A DNA stretch of 64,000 nucleotides from AR12 sp036265915 (lineage in GTDB: Bacteria; Methylomirabilota; Methylomirabilia; Rokubacteriales; CSP1-6): the NCBI GenBank assembly GCA_036265915.1, contig DATAOC010000046.1, positions 12,452-76,451 on the forward strand. Reading direction: 5' to 3'. The notes below the pieces were generated by a model, which saw nothing but the letters and a program-made list of their open reading frames with translations, ran no database searches and was not told the DNA's origin. Each line of letters opens with the position of its first letter. Within the stretch, counting starts at the first letter, position 1. Below, piece by piece: positions 1-9,228 of the stretch. Position numbers and translations under genes: made by a program.

Positions 1-1230
1 CCCGGACGATTCGAGTGCACGTTCGTGCGCGAGCGGCTGATGGACATCGCCGCCGCGCGGCTCGGCATCGACCGGCTCGAGCTCCGGCGGCGCAACTTCG
101 TGACGCCGGCCGAGATGCCCTACGAGGTCGGCGGGGCGTCGCTCAACCAGAAGACGGTCTACGACTGCGGCGACTACGCGTCCGCGCTCGACCACGCGCT
201 CGACGCGCTCGACCACTCGCGCGCGCGCCGCGAGCAGGCGGAGGCCCGGCGGCAGGGGCGCTATGTCGGCATCGGGGTCGCGTGCCTGGTCGAGAAAGCG
301 GGGCTGGGCCCCTGGGAGTACGCGCGGGTCGAGGTCGACGCCACCGGCCACGTCGTCGTCTACTCCGGCGTCGCCGCCGTCGGGCAGGGCATCGACACGA
401 CGCTGGCCCAGGTCTGCGCGGACGCGCTGAGCCTGCCGCCCGAGCGCATCAGCGTGGTCCACGGCGACAGCGCGCGGGTGCCGTTTGGCGTGGGCGGCTT
501 CGCCAGCCGCGGCGCCTCGGTGGCGCTGCCGGCGGCGGCGGCCGCCGCGCGCAAGGTGCGCGACAAGATTCTCCGAGTGGCGGCCGCGACGCTCGAGGCC
601 GCGCCCGAGGATCTCGTCCTTTCCGACGGCGCGGTGCACGTGCGCGGCGTGCCGGATCGGCGCGCCACGTTCAGAGACCTCGCGCGCGCGGCGATTCCCG
701 GGCCGCCGGGCATGGAGCCCGGGCTCTACGCGACCGATTTCTTCCAGGCGCCGAAGATGACGTATCCGTACGGCACCCACGCGGCGCTGGTGGAGGTCGA
801 CGGTGAAACGGGCGAGGTGAAGATCCTGCGTTACGCCATCGCCTACGACATCGGCCGCGCGGTGAACCCGATGATCGTGGACGGCCAGCTGGTCGGCGCC
901 CTCGCCCAGGGCATCGGCGGCGCCCTGCTCGAGGAGCTCGTGTACGACGAGCAGGGACAGCTGCTCACCAGCACGCTGATGGACTATCTGATGCCGACGG
1001 CGATGGAGATGCCGGCGGTGACCGCCGTGCGGATTCTCGAGGAGACGCCGACGCCGCTGAACCCGCTCGGCGTCAAGGGCGCGGGCGAGGGCGGCAGCTC
1101 GGGATGCGGCGGCGCCATCGCCAACGCGGTGGCGGACGCGCTGGCCCCGCTCGGGGTGGCCATCACCGCGCTGCCGCTCACACCGGACCGGCTCTCGGCG
1201 CTGATGCGCGCCGCGCGCGGCGAGGCCTGA
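1..1230 (+). CDS. Xanthine dehydrogenase/aldehyde oxidase-family molybdopterin-binding subunit, 5' end outside the window
   Basis: The reading frame is open from base 1 with no start codon, so only the C-terminal 409 residues are present; family members are about 770-800 aa. Visible family motifs are GVGGFASRG, NPMIVDGQ followed by AQGIGG, and VKGAGEGG near the C terminus. The Glu in that last motif is the conserved base beside the molybdenum in this family. Such subunits hydroxylate aldehydes, purines or other N-heterocycles, working with a 2Fe-2S subunit and an FAD subunit, neither of which is in the window. The stop overlaps the ATG of the next gene by one base, so the two large subunits are translationally coupled. 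The substrate cannot be read from the sequence. Confidence 0.93.
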   Translation, partial: PGRFECTFVRERLMDIAAARLGIDRLELRRRNFVTPAEMPYEVGGASLNQKTVYDCGDYASALDHALDALDHSRARREQAEARRQGRYVGIGVACLVEKAGLGPWEYARVEVDATGHVVVYSGVAAVGQGIDTTLAQVCADALSLPPERISVVHGDSARVPFGVGGFASRGASVALPAAAAAARKVRDKILRVAAATLEAAPEDLVLSDGAVHVRGVPDRRATFRDLARAAIPGPPGMEPGLYATDFFQAPKMTYPYGTHAALVEVDGETGEVKILRYAIAYDIGRAVNPMIVDGQLVGALAQGIGGALLEELVYDEQGQLLTSTLMDYLMPTAMEMPAVTAVRILEETPTPLNPLGVKGAGEGGSSGCGGAIANAVADALAPLGVAITALPLTPDRLSALMRAARGEA

Positions 1231-3575
1231 TGGCCGGCTACGTGAGCCGCAGCATCAAGCGCACCGAGGACCCGCCGCTGCTGATGGGGCGCGCGCACTT
1301 CATCGGCGACCTGCGGCTGCCCGGCCTGCTCGCGGTGAAGTTCCTGCGCTCGCCGCACGCCCGCGCGCGCATCGTCGCCATCGACACGCGCGCCGCCCTC
1401 GCGATCCCGGGCGTCGAGGCCGTCGTCACCGGACCCGAGCTGCTCGGCAGCACGCGGCCGATCCGCGCGGTGATGAGCGGCGCCGGCTACAAGGCGAGCG
1501 GGTGGCCGGCCCTCGCGCACGACACCGTGCGCTTCGCGGGCGAGGCGGTGGCCGCCGTGGTCGCCAGCGATCAGTACCGGGCGGAGGACGCCCTGGACGC
1601 CATCGACGTCGCCTACGAGCCGTTGCCGGCCGCCGTCGACGCCGAGGCGGCGATGCGACCGGGCGCGCCACTCGTCCACGCCGAGCTCGGCGACAACATC
1701 GTGTTCCACACGCATTTCGAGAACGGCGACGTCGCGGCCGCGCTCGGGGCGGCCGACATCCGACTGTCGGAGACGTTCCGCCACGCGCGCTGCTCGTCGT
1801 CGCCGATGGAGCCGCGCGGCGTGATGGCCACGCTCGATCCCGTGGACGGCATGCTGACGGTGTGGGCGTCGACGCAGTCGCCGCACCTCATGCGCAGCGG
1901 CCTGGCAGAGGCGCTCGGCCTCGCCGAGTCGCGCATCCGCATCCTGTGCCCCTCGGTCGGCGGCGGCTTCGGCCCGAAGATGCACCTCTATCCCGAGGAC
2001 GTGGTCGTCGCCGCGCTTGCGCGCCGGCTGCGACGGCCGGTGCGGTGGCTGGAGGACCGCCGCGAGAACCTCCTCGCCAGCGCGCAGGCGCGCGAGCACG
2101 TCAACCACGTCGAGATCGGCGCCCGCGCCGATGGCACGCTGCTCGCGCTCCGCTCGACTCTCATCTGCGACTCGGGCGCGTATTCCGTCTACCCGGTCAC
2201 CGCGTCGCTGGAGCCGCTCACCGCGGCCGGCATCCTGCCCGGGCCGTACCGGCTGCCCGCACTCGCGTACGACGCCTACGCGGTGGCGACCAACAAGTGC
2301 CCCGCGGGCGCCTACCGCGGGGTCGGCATGGCGCTGGGAACGTTCGTGCGCGAGCGGCTCGTCGACATGATCGCCCGCCGCGCGCGCCTCGATCCCGCCG
2401 ACGTGCGGCGCCGGAACCTGATCGAGACGAGCGCGCTGCCGTTCACCACCGCGTCCGGGCTGGTCGTCGACAGCGGCAACCCGCGCGAGTCGCTCGAGCG
2501 CGCGCTGGCAGAAAGCGACTACGCGCGCGTGCGGGCCGGCGGCGGGAGCACGCCGGGCGGCAAGTACCGCGGCGTCGGCGTGGCCGCGTACACCGAGTTC
2601 ACCGGGATGGGCTCCGGGACGTTCCGGCGCCGGGGGATGAAGCAGGTGTCCGGTCACGACGCGGCCACCGTGCGCGTCGAGCCGACCGGCGAGATTCGCG
2701 GCTTCGTGAGCGCGGCGTCGCAGGGGCAGGGGCACGCGACCACGCTGGCGCAGGTGCTGGCCGACGAGCTGGGCGCGGCGCTCGAGGCCGTCACCATCGT
2801 GGAGGGCGACACCGAGCGCTGTCCGTACGGCAGCGGCTCGTTCGCCAGCCGCAGCATGGTCGTCAGCGGCGGGGCGCTGGTGCTGGCCGCGCGGCGCGTG
2901 CGCGAGAAGATCACCACGATCGCGGCCCACATGCTCGAGGCGGCGCGCGACGACCTCGTCCTCGAGGGCGGCGCCATCGCCGTACGCGGCGCGCCCGGTC
3001 GCGCGCTGACCCTCGCGCAGGTCGCCGATCTCGCGTACCGGCCCGCGGGCGGCACACTGCCATCGGGCCTCGACCCCGCGCTGGAGGCCACGCAGTACTA
3101 CGACCCGCCGCCGGCGACGTTCTCGAACGGCACGCACGTGGCCGTCGTGGACGTCGACCCCGACACCGGACAGGTCGAGATCGTCCGGCACGTCGTGGTG
3201 GAGGACTGCGGTCGCATCGTGAATCCGATGATCGTCGACGGCCAGACCCACGGCGCCGTCGCGCAAGGGATCGGCAACGCGCTCTACGAGGAATTCCGCT
3301 ACGACGCCGGCGGCCAGCCGCTCACGACCACGTTCATGGACTACCTCATCCCCGGGACCATGGAGGTGCCGCCGATCGACGTGGTTCATCTCGAGACGCC
3401 GCCCGCGGTGACGGTCACCGGCTTCAAGGGCATGGCCGAGGGCGGCACCATCGGCTCGACCGCGGCCGTCGCCAACGCCGTCGCCGACGCGCTGGCCTCG
3501 CTCGGCATCGAGATCCGCGAGCTGCCGGTCACGCCCGATCGGCTCTACCGACTCCTGAGGACATCACAGCCATGA
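1230..3575 (+). CDS. Xanthine dehydrogenase-family molybdopterin-binding subunit
   Basis: This complete 781-aa large subunit starts at an ATG that overlaps the preceding TGA. It begins with the usual a/b-hammerhead region and then has VGGGFGPK in the cofactor-binding region, AYRGVGM mid-protein, NPMIVDGQ, and GFKGMAEGG with the catalytic Glu near the C terminus. It is clearly related to the preceding gene, so the locus carries two tandem large subunits: either two enzymes or a duplicated pair. Expected cofactor is molybdopterin cytosine dinucleotide. The downstream ABC import genes suggest it oxidises an imported compound. Its stop overlaps the next ATG by 4 bp (ATGA). Confidence 0.95.
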   Translation: MAGYVSRSIKRTEDPPLLMGRAHFIGDLRLPGLLAVKFLRSPHARARIVAIDTRAALAIPGVEAVVTGPELLGSTRPIRAVMSGAGYKASGWPALAHDTVRFAGEAVAAVVASDQYRAEDALDAIDVAYEPLPAAVDAEAAMRPGAPLVHAELGDNIVFHTHFENGDVAAALGAADIRLSETFRHARCSSSPMEPRGVMATLDPVDGMLTVWASTQSPHLMRSGLAEALGLAESRIRILCPSVGGGFGPKMHLYPEDVVVAALARRLRRPVRWLEDRRENLLASAQAREHVNHVEIGARADGTLLALRSTLICDSGAYSVYPVTASLEPLTAAGILPGPYRLPALAYDAYAVATNKCPAGAYRGVGMALGTFVRERLVDMIARRARLDPADVRRRNLIETSALPFTTASGLVVDSGNPRESLERALAESDYARVRAGGGSTPGGKYRGVGVAAYTEFTGMGSGTFRRRGMKQVSGHDAATVRVEPTGEIRGFVSAASQGQGHATTLAQVLADELGAALEAVTIVEGDTERCPYGSGSFASRSMVVSGGALVLAARRVREKITTIAAHMLEAARDDLVLEGGAIAVRGAPGRALTLAQVADLAYRPAGGTLPSGLDPALEATQYYDPPPATFSNGTHVAVVDVDPDTGQVEIVRHVVVEDCGRIVNPMIVDGQTHGAVAQGIGNALYEEFRYDAGGQPLTTTFMDYLIPGTMEVPPIDVVHLETPPAVTVTGFKGMAEGGTIGSTAAVANAVADALASLGIEIRELPVTPDRLYRLLRTSQP

Positions 3576-4555
3576 AGCCGAGACTATTGGCGACAAGCGT
3601 CCTGTTGCTCGCGCTCGCCGCGATGCTCGCCGCGCCGGGACCACGCGCGGCGGCGCAGGCGAAGCTGCGCATCCGGGTGGCCGCGCTCACGCTGCCGGTC
3701 TTCAACCCGATCATCGTGAGCCTGATGAGGGAGAAGGGCTTCGATGCCCGCCACGGGCTCGAGATGGACGTGAAGCCGTACCCGTCGATCGCCGCCTTCT
3801 ACGCCGCGCTGGCGACGGGCGAGGTCGACACGACGGTCGTCGGCGGTCCGACGGTGTTCCAGAAGATGCGCAACGAAGGCGTGCCGCTCAGGATCGTGGC
3901 CACCATCGTGCCGCAGTCCGACCTCGTCATCATGACGGCCAGCCCGGACATCAAGAGCCTCGGCGATCTCAAAAGCAAGACGCTGGCGGCCGACATGGGC
4001 TCGCAGCAGTACCAGGCCGTCGCCATCTACGGCCGCTCCAAGGGCCTCGCCGTCGGCACCGACGTGACGGTGGTGCAGGCGAGCTTCGCGCTGGCGCGCA
4101 CGCAGCTCGCGGCCGGGCGTGTCGACGCGGCCATGGTCATCGAGCCGATCGCGACCATGATGCTGAAGGAGAACCCGTCGTACCGGATGATCTTCAACGG
4201 CGGCACGGCGTGGCGGGAGCTCACCGGCGAGGAAGGCTGGGAGCTGGTGGTGCCGCTGCGCGAGGAGCTCATCAAGCGGGCGCCGGCCGCGGTGTCGCAG
4301 TGGATCGCCGCGCTGCAGGACGTCCAGGCCTACATCAAGCAGAACGTGGACGAAGCCGACGCCATCGTCGCGCGCACGGTGAAGCTGCCGCCCGGGATCT
4401 TCAAGGACGCGATCGCGAGCGGACGCTGGGTGGTCGACGTGCGGCCGGCGTGGGGCGAGCGCGAGCGCAAGAGCATCTGGGACATGTTCGAGCGCGCGGT
4501 GGCGGCGAAGTACGTCGAGAAGCTGCCGGACCAGGCCATCATCTATGCGCCGTGA
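3572..4555 (+). CDS. ABC transporter substrate-binding protein (NitT/TauT type)
   Basis: This 327-aa secreted binding protein has a classic Sec signal (MKPR, a Leu/Ala-rich core, cleavage near AAAQA). The mature part has the NMT1/SsuA-like pattern: a small-molecule-binding fold with DMGSQQYQ at the ligand cleft and VDAAMVIEP. It is expected in the periplasm, delivering substrate to the permease/ATPase encoded just downstream. It is a close paralogue of the next gene, sharing the patterns QKMRxEGVP, AADMGSxxYQ, DVTVVQA and RVDAAM. It overlaps the upstream molybdoenzyme gene by 4 bp. Family members bind nitrate, taurine, sulfonates, pyrimidine precursors or aromatics; the ligand here is unknown. 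Confidence 0.93.
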   Translation: MKPRLLATSVLLLALAAMLAAPGPRAAAQAKLRIRVAALTLPVFNPIIVSLMREKGFDARHGLEMDVKPYPSIAAFYAALATGEVDTTVVGGPTVFQKMRNEGVPLRIVATIVPQSDLVIMTASPDIKSLGDLKSKTLAADMGSQQYQAVAIYGRSKGLAVGTDVTVVQASFALARTQLAAGRVDAAMVIEPIATMMLKENPSYRMIFNGGTAWRELTGEEGWELVVPLREELIKRAPAAVSQWIAALQDVQAYIKQNVDEADAIVARTVKLPPGIFKDAIASGRWVVDVRPAWGERERKSIWDMFERAVAAKYVEKLPDQAIIYAP

Positions 4556-4577
4556 CGCCGGCGCCGGGGGGACGAGC

Positions 4578-5552
4578 ATGAGGCGACGAGTGGCCGTGCA
4601 CGCGGTGGTGCTGGCGCTGTGCGCCGCAGCGCTCACGCTGGCGGCGCCGGCGAGGAGTCAGGAGCCGATCAAGGTCAAGATCGCGCGGCTGGCGTTTCCC
4701 TCGCTGACGACGCTCATGGTCGACGTCGTGAAGGACCAGGGGCTCGACCGCAAGCACGGGATCGACCTGGACCCGCAGACGTTCGGCGCGGTGTCGGCCT
4801 ACTATGCCGCGCTCGCCACCGGCGAGGTCGACATGCTGCCGGCGGGACCGCACGTGCTGCAGAAGATGCGGCTGGAGGGCGTGCCCATTCGCGCGACCCT
4901 GACCTACGCGCGGCTGAACGCCCTGGCCGTCATCAGCGGCGACCCGGCGATCAAGACCATCGCCGACCTCAAGGGCAAGTCCATCGCCGCCGACATGGGG
5001 TCCTCGGAATACCAGATCCTGGCACTCTACGGACGCAGCCAGGGCGTCGTGTTCGGCAAGGACGTGACCGTGGTGCAGGCCGGGCCACCGATGGCGCGGA
5101 CGCAGCTGCAGAGCAAGCGCGTCGACGCCGCCATGACATGGGAGCCCTCCGCGACCCTTACCCTGCGTGACAACCCGCAGTACCGCACCATCCTCACCGG
5201 CGACACCGCGTGGAAGGAGATCGCCAGGGCGGACGGCTGGGAGCTGGTGCTCGCCGTGCGCGAGGACTTTCTGCGGCGCAGCCCGGAAGCGGTGCCGCGC
5301 CTGCTGCGCATGTTCCAGGACGGCCAGCGCTTCATCAAGACGAACGTGGAGGCCGCCGATCGCATCGTGGCCGGCAGCGTGAAGCTGCCGCCGGGCGTGC
5401 TGAAGGAGGCGGTCCAGTCCGGACGCCTGGTGTACGACATCCAGCCCGCGTGGGAGAGCGAGCGCACGGTCATCTGGGACATGTTCAAGGTGGCCGTGGA
5501 CTCCGGCTACCTGCCGAAGCTGCCGGACGAGGGCGCGATCTACAAGCCCTGA
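4578..5552 (+). CDS. ABC transporter substrate-binding protein (NitT/TauT type), paralogue of the preceding gene
   Basis: The protein is 324 aa from the ATG at 4578. I prefer this start to the in-frame ATG at 4545 because it has a purine-rich ribosome site (GGGGGGA) 5-10 nt upstream and gives a normal signal peptide (MRRR, hydrophobic core, cleavage near ARSQE). The mature region repeats the pattern of its neighbour: QKMRLEGVP, AADMGSSEYQ, DVTVVQA, RVDAAM. Two binding proteins before one permease suggest a transporter serving two related ligands or a recent duplication. Its stop overlaps the permease ATG by one base. Confidence 0.93.
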   Translation: MRRRVAVHAVVLALCAAALTLAAPARSQEPIKVKIARLAFPSLTTLMVDVVKDQGLDRKHGIDLDPQTFGAVSAYYAALATGEVDMLPAGPHVLQKMRLEGVPIRATLTYARLNALAVISGDPAIKTIADLKGKSIAADMGSSEYQILALYGRSQGVVFGKDVTVVQAGPPMARTQLQSKRVDAAMTWEPSATLTLRDNPQYRTILTGDTAWKEIARADGWELVLAVREDFLRRSPEAVPRLLRMFQDGQRFIKTNVEAADRIVAGSVKLPPGVLKEAVQSGRLVYDIQPAWESERTVIWDMFKVAVDSGYLPKLPDEGAIYKP

Positions 5553-6292
5553 TGAGCCGCCTGGCGCCGTTCAGGTTTCCGCGCGAGACGGTGCTCGCGC
5601 TGCTCGGCCTCGCGGTGGCGTGGCAGGTCCTGTCGCTGTTCGTGCCACCGTTCATCGTGCCGGGCTGGCCCCGGATCTTCCGCAGCCTCGTGTCGCTCCG
5701 CGTCGACTTCGTGCTCATCACGCTGGCCCGGGTGGCGGCGGCCCTCGTCGTGTCGTTCGCGCTCGGCCTCGGCGCCGCCGTCCTGATGTACGCCTCGACC
5801 TCGGCCGAGCGCTACGGGCGGCCCATCGTGCGCCTGCTCATGGCGGTGCCGGTCGTCTGCTGGATCCTGTTCGCGGTGCTGTGGTTCAAGTGGGTGGAGT
5901 TCCGCATCGCCTTCGTGCTCGTGGTCGTCTGCGCGCCCGTCTTTCTCGTCGACATCCTGGACGCCATGCGCGGCGTCTCGCGCGACCTGCGCGACATGCT
6001 GCGCTCGTTCCGGCCCACCCGGGCGCAGGTGTTCACCAAGCTCGTGCTCCCGGCCACGGTGCCGGCGATGCTGACCAGCTGGAAGATCAATCTCAGCCTG
6101 GCCATTCGCGTGGTCACCATCGCCGAGCTGGTCGGCGCCGTGACCGGCATCGGCTACGGTCTCGTGGTGGCGCAGGAGCTGTTCTCGGTGGCCGAGGTGT
6201 TCGCGTGGACGGTCGTGCTCGTCGCGCTGCTGTTCGTCGCCGAGGCGGCGCTGACGCGCGTGGAGGCGCGGCTGCTGCGATGGCGGACGTGA
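5552..6292 (+). CDS. ABC transporter permease (NitT/TauT type)
   Basis: The 246-aa inner-membrane protein has about six hydrophobic segments and the binding-protein-dependent transport system fold of SsuC/TauC-type permeases. A cytoplasmic EAA-like loop is visible around residues 140-175 (RDLRDML, then TKLVLPATVPAML). It would pair as a dimer with the ATPase encoded next, whose start overlaps its 3' end by 13 bp. It overlaps the upstream binding-protein stop by one base. Confidence 0.94.
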   Translation: MSRLAPFRFPRETVLALLGLAVAWQVLSLFVPPFIVPGWPRIFRSLVSLRVDFVLITLARVAAALVVSFALGLGAAVLMYASTSAERYGRPIVRLLMAVPVVCWILFAVLWFKWVEFRIAFVLVVVCAPVFLVDILDAMRGVSRDLRDMLRSFRPTRAQVFTKLVLPATVPAMLTSWKINLSLAIRVVTIAELVGAVTGIGYGLVVAQELFSVAEVFAWTVVLVALLFVAEAALTRVEARLLRWRT

Positions 6293-7086
6293 AGGGCGCC
6301 GGCGCCATCGAGGTGCGCGGACTGCGCAAGGTCTTCCAGCAATCGGGCACCGGCGAGCTGGTGGTCGCCATCGAGGCGCTCGACTTCGACGTCGCCGAGG
6401 GCGAGCGCGTGGCGATCGTCGGGCAGACGGGCTGCGGCAAGTCGACGTTCCTCAACCTGCTCATCGGCCTGGACCGGCCGACGGCGGGGCGGATCGTCGT
6501 CGGGGGCCGGACGCCCTACGAGGACTTCGACCACTTCCGCGGCGCGCTGGCCGCCGTCTTCCAGCAGGATCGGCTGCTGCCGTGGCGGACCGCGCTCGAC
6601 AACGTCCGGCTGCCGCTGGAGCTGCTCGGCCGCGACGCCACCGAGCAGGTGACGCGCGCGCGGGCCTGGCTCGCGCGGCTCGGCCTCGAACGATTCGCTG
6701 GCGCGTACCCGCACGAGCTCTCGGGCGGCATGCGGCAGCGCGTGGCGCTGGCGCGCGCGTTCGTCATCGAGCCGTCGCTGCTGCTCGCGGATGAAGCGTT
6801 CGGCCACCTCGACGAGGTCACGGCGGCGGCGCTGCGGCAGACCTTCGTGGAGCTGGCGCGCACGGAGGGCAACACGGCCATCCTGGTGACGCACCAGCTC
6901 GAGGAGGCGATCGAGATCGGCGGCCGCATCCTGGTCTTCGGCCGGCCGGGCCGCCTGCTGGCCGACATCGACCTGCGCGGCTGTGCGCCGGGATCGCTGG
7001 TCGGCCTGCGCGCCGACATCCAGCGCATGCTGCACGACAACGCCGCGGATCCGCGGTTCACCCAGCCAGCCAAGGAGCGTGCATGA
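6280..7086 (+). CDS. ABC transporter ATP-binding protein (NitT/TauT type)
   Basis: The 268-aa cytoplasmic ATPase has Walker A GQTGCGKST (48-56), Q-loop QQD (95-97), signature LSGGM (147-151), Walker B LLLADE (167-172) and switch His205. Walker B runs into DEAF where many relatives have DEPF, which should not affect function. It energises the permease encoded immediately upstream. The ATG lies inside the permease gene and the stop overlaps the M20 peptidase start by 4 bp, so all these genes are probably one mRNA. Confidence 0.95.
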   Translation: MADVKGAGAIEVRGLRKVFQQSGTGELVVAIEALDFDVAEGERVAIVGQTGCGKSTFLNLLIGLDRPTAGRIVVGGRTPYEDFDHFRGALAAVFQQDRLLPWRTALDNVRLPLELLGRDATEQVTRARAWLARLGLERFAGAYPHELSGGMRQRVALARAFVIEPSLLLADEAFGHLDEVTAAALRQTFVELARTEGNTAILVTHQLEEAIEIGGRILVFGRPGRLLADIDLRGCAPGSLVGLRADIQRMLHDNAADPRFTQPAKERA

Positions 7087-8366
7087 AGATCGACGACCGC
7101 GCCCGCAAGGTGCTCGACACCATCGACGTCGACGAGCTGGTCAAGGTCGCGCTCGACCTCGGCAACATCGACAGCCCCACGGGCAGCGAGGGCCCGGTGG
7201 CCGAGTACGTGTACGACTGGCTGCGCCGGCAGGGGATCGCCGCCCGCAAGGTGGCGCTCATGCCGGACCGCCCGAATGTCATCGGCGTGATGCCGGGGAG
7301 CAGCCACGGGCGCAGCCTCGTCTTCAACAGCCACATGGACACGACGATCCACAAGGACGAGTGGTGGACGACCCGCCGCGCCGCCGACCCGATCCTGCAC
7401 TCGGCGTGGCGCGACGGCGACACGCTCTACGGCAACGGCGTGTGCAACGACAAGGGGCCGATGGCGACCTGGCTGCTGGCCGCCAAGGCCATCAAGGACA
7501 GCGGCGTGGCGCTGAAGGGCGACCTCGTGCTGATGGCCGTCGTCGGCGAGATCGGCGTGGAACCGGTGGACGAGTTCCAGTCGCCGGAGTACCTGGCCAA
7601 GGAGCCGGGCACCCGCTTCGCGATCACCCACGGCGGCGTCGGCGACTTCGCGCTGGTGGCCGAGGGCACCGACTTCGGGCTGGTCGGCGTCGAGGCCGGC
7701 AAGGCGTTCTTCAAGGTCACGGTGTTCGGCAACGACTTGCCGATCTACACGCCGTACATCGAGCGGCCGTTCGCGGTGGAGAGGAACCCCAACGCCATCG
7801 TGCGGATGGCGCCGCTGCTGCAGCGGCTGGAGGAGTGGGCGCACGAGTACGAGCGGAAGCATCGTTACGAGTGCGCGGGCGGCGTCATCGTGCCGCGCGT
7901 GAACGTGGGCGCCATCCGAGGCGGCGTGCCGTACAAGATCACGAAGACCGTCCAGCAGTGCGCGATCTACGTCGACGTGCGCATCACGCCCGTGCAGAAC
8001 CCGCTCGACATCCGCGAGGACCTGCGCCGGATGCTGGCCTCGCTCGGCCTGGCCGGGGAAGTCGAGCTCTACACCTATCGCCCCGCGTTCGAGGCCGATG
8101 CCCGGAAAGTCGAGCCGCTGGCCGGCGCCATCACGCGCGCGCACCAGGCGATCGTCGGCTCGACGCCCAAGCACGCCACGCCCCCGTTCTCGAGCATGTG
8201 GCGCGACATCAACTGCTTCAACGAGATGCGCATCCCCGCGCTGACCTACGGTCCCGGCATCAGCGTGGGCGCCGGAACGTTCGGCATGAAGGTCGCGGAC
8301 CTCGTCACCGGCGCCCAGCTGTACGCGCTCACCGCGCTCGATCTGTGCAGCCAGGACCGTGCATGA
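7083..8366 (+). CDS. M20-family metallopeptidase/deacylase (ArgE/DapE/CPG2-like)
   Basis: This 427-aa enzyme has the M20 di-zinc layout: HMD at 84-86, NGVCNDKGP with bridging Asp123, and GEIG with Glu156 as the likely catalytic base. Family members hydrolyse N-acyl amino acids, carbamoyl amino acids or small peptides. Inside a transporter plus molybdoenzyme operon it probably cleaves an amide of the imported compound or of its oxidised product. There is no signal peptide, so it is cytoplasmic. It overlaps both neighbours by 4 bp. The exact substrate is not inferable. Confidence 0.9.
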   Translation: MKIDDRARKVLDTIDVDELVKVALDLGNIDSPTGSEGPVAEYVYDWLRRQGIAARKVALMPDRPNVIGVMPGSSHGRSLVFNSHMDTTIHKDEWWTTRRAADPILHSAWRDGDTLYGNGVCNDKGPMATWLLAAKAIKDSGVALKGDLVLMAVVGEIGVEPVDEFQSPEYLAKEPGTRFAITHGGVGDFALVAEGTDFGLVGVEAGKAFFKVTVFGNDLPIYTPYIERPFAVERNPNAIVRMAPLLQRLEEWAHEYERKHRYECAGGVIVPRVNVGAIRGGVPYKITKTVQQCAIYVDVRITPVQNPLDIREDLRRMLASLGLAGEVELYTYRPAFEADARKVEPLAGAITRAHQAIVGSTPKHATPPFSSMWRDINCFNEMRIPALTYGPGISVGAGTFGMKVADLVTGAQLYALTALDLCSQDRA

Positions 8367-9184
8367 CGGGCCGCGTCGCCGTCAACGGCGTCGAGCTCTA
8401 CTACGAGGTGCACGGGGCGGGCGACTGGCTCGTGCTCGCGCACGAGTTCTCCGGCGGCTGCAAGAGCTGGCACCGTCAGATCGATGCCCTCGGACAGCAT
8501 CTGCGCATTCTCGTCTACAACAACCGGGGCTATCCGCCGTCGAGCGTGCCGGACGATGAGGCCGCGTACTCGCAGGAGCACTCGATCGAGGACCTGCGCC
8601 AGCTGCTGGACGCCCTCGGCCTCGAGCGTCCGGTGCTCGGCGGCTTCTCGATGGGCGGCAGCATCGCGCTCAACTTCGGGTTGATGCACCCCGACCGCAT
8701 CCGCGCGCTGATCCTGGCCGGCACCGGCACCGGATCCATCGACAAGGCGCAAAATGCCCGCGACTTCGGCCCCATCGCCGACCGGTTCTTGCGCGAAGGT
8801 CCGGCGAGGGTCGCCGAGGACTACCTCCGCGGCCCGACGCGCGTCCAGCTGCTCCGCAAGAATCCCGCGGAGTGGGAGAAGCTCTTCCGCGAGTTCGCCG
8901 AGCTGTCGCCGGTCGGCATGGCGTACACGCTGCGCGGCGTGCAGCTCAAGCGGCCGACGATGTACGAGCTCGAGCCGAAGCTGCGCACGCTGCGCGTTCC
9001 GACTCTCGTGATCGTCGGCGAAGAAGACGCGCCGGCGCTCGAGCCGAGCCGCTTCCTGGCGCGCACGATCCCCCGCGCCACGCTGCGGGTCCTGCCGGGA
9101 ACAGGCCACACGCTGCAGCTGGAGGAGCCCGAGGTCTTCAACGCCGCCGTCCTGGAATTCATTCGCTCGCTGCCCCGGACGTGA
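8363..9184 (+). CDS. Alpha/beta-fold hydrolase
   Basis: The 273-aa protein has an alpha/beta hydrolase core: nucleophile elbow GFSMGGS with Ser96, a probable acid Asp222 in GEEDAP, and His249 in GTGHT. There is a short lid region between about residues 125 and 190. It is the last gene of the operon that starts before the window. Related enzymes open lactones or enol-lactones or cleave esters and C-C bonds in ring breakdown, which fits a catabolic operon. No signal peptide is seen. Specific activity is unknown. Confidence 0.9.
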   Translation: MTGRVAVNGVELYYEVHGAGDWLVLAHEFSGGCKSWHRQIDALGQHLRILVYNNRGYPPSSVPDDEAAYSQEHSIEDLRQLLDALGLERPVLGGFSMGGSIALNFGLMHPDRIRALILAGTGTGSIDKAQNARDFGPIADRFLREGPARVAEDYLRGPTRVQLLRKNPAEWEKLFREFAELSPVGMAYTLRGVQLKRPTMYELEPKLRTLRVPTLVIVGEEDAPALEPSRFLARTIPRATLRVLPGTGHTLQLEEPEVFNAAVLEFIRSLPRT

Positions 9185-9228
9185 AGAAAATAGTACACGC
9201 GTCCGTCCGATGCGCAGGAGGATCCCCG

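Noticed and set aside
3572..5552. The two adjacent binding proteins as one duplicated assembly artefact
   Set aside because: They share motifs but differ at many residues throughout, so they are true paralogues.
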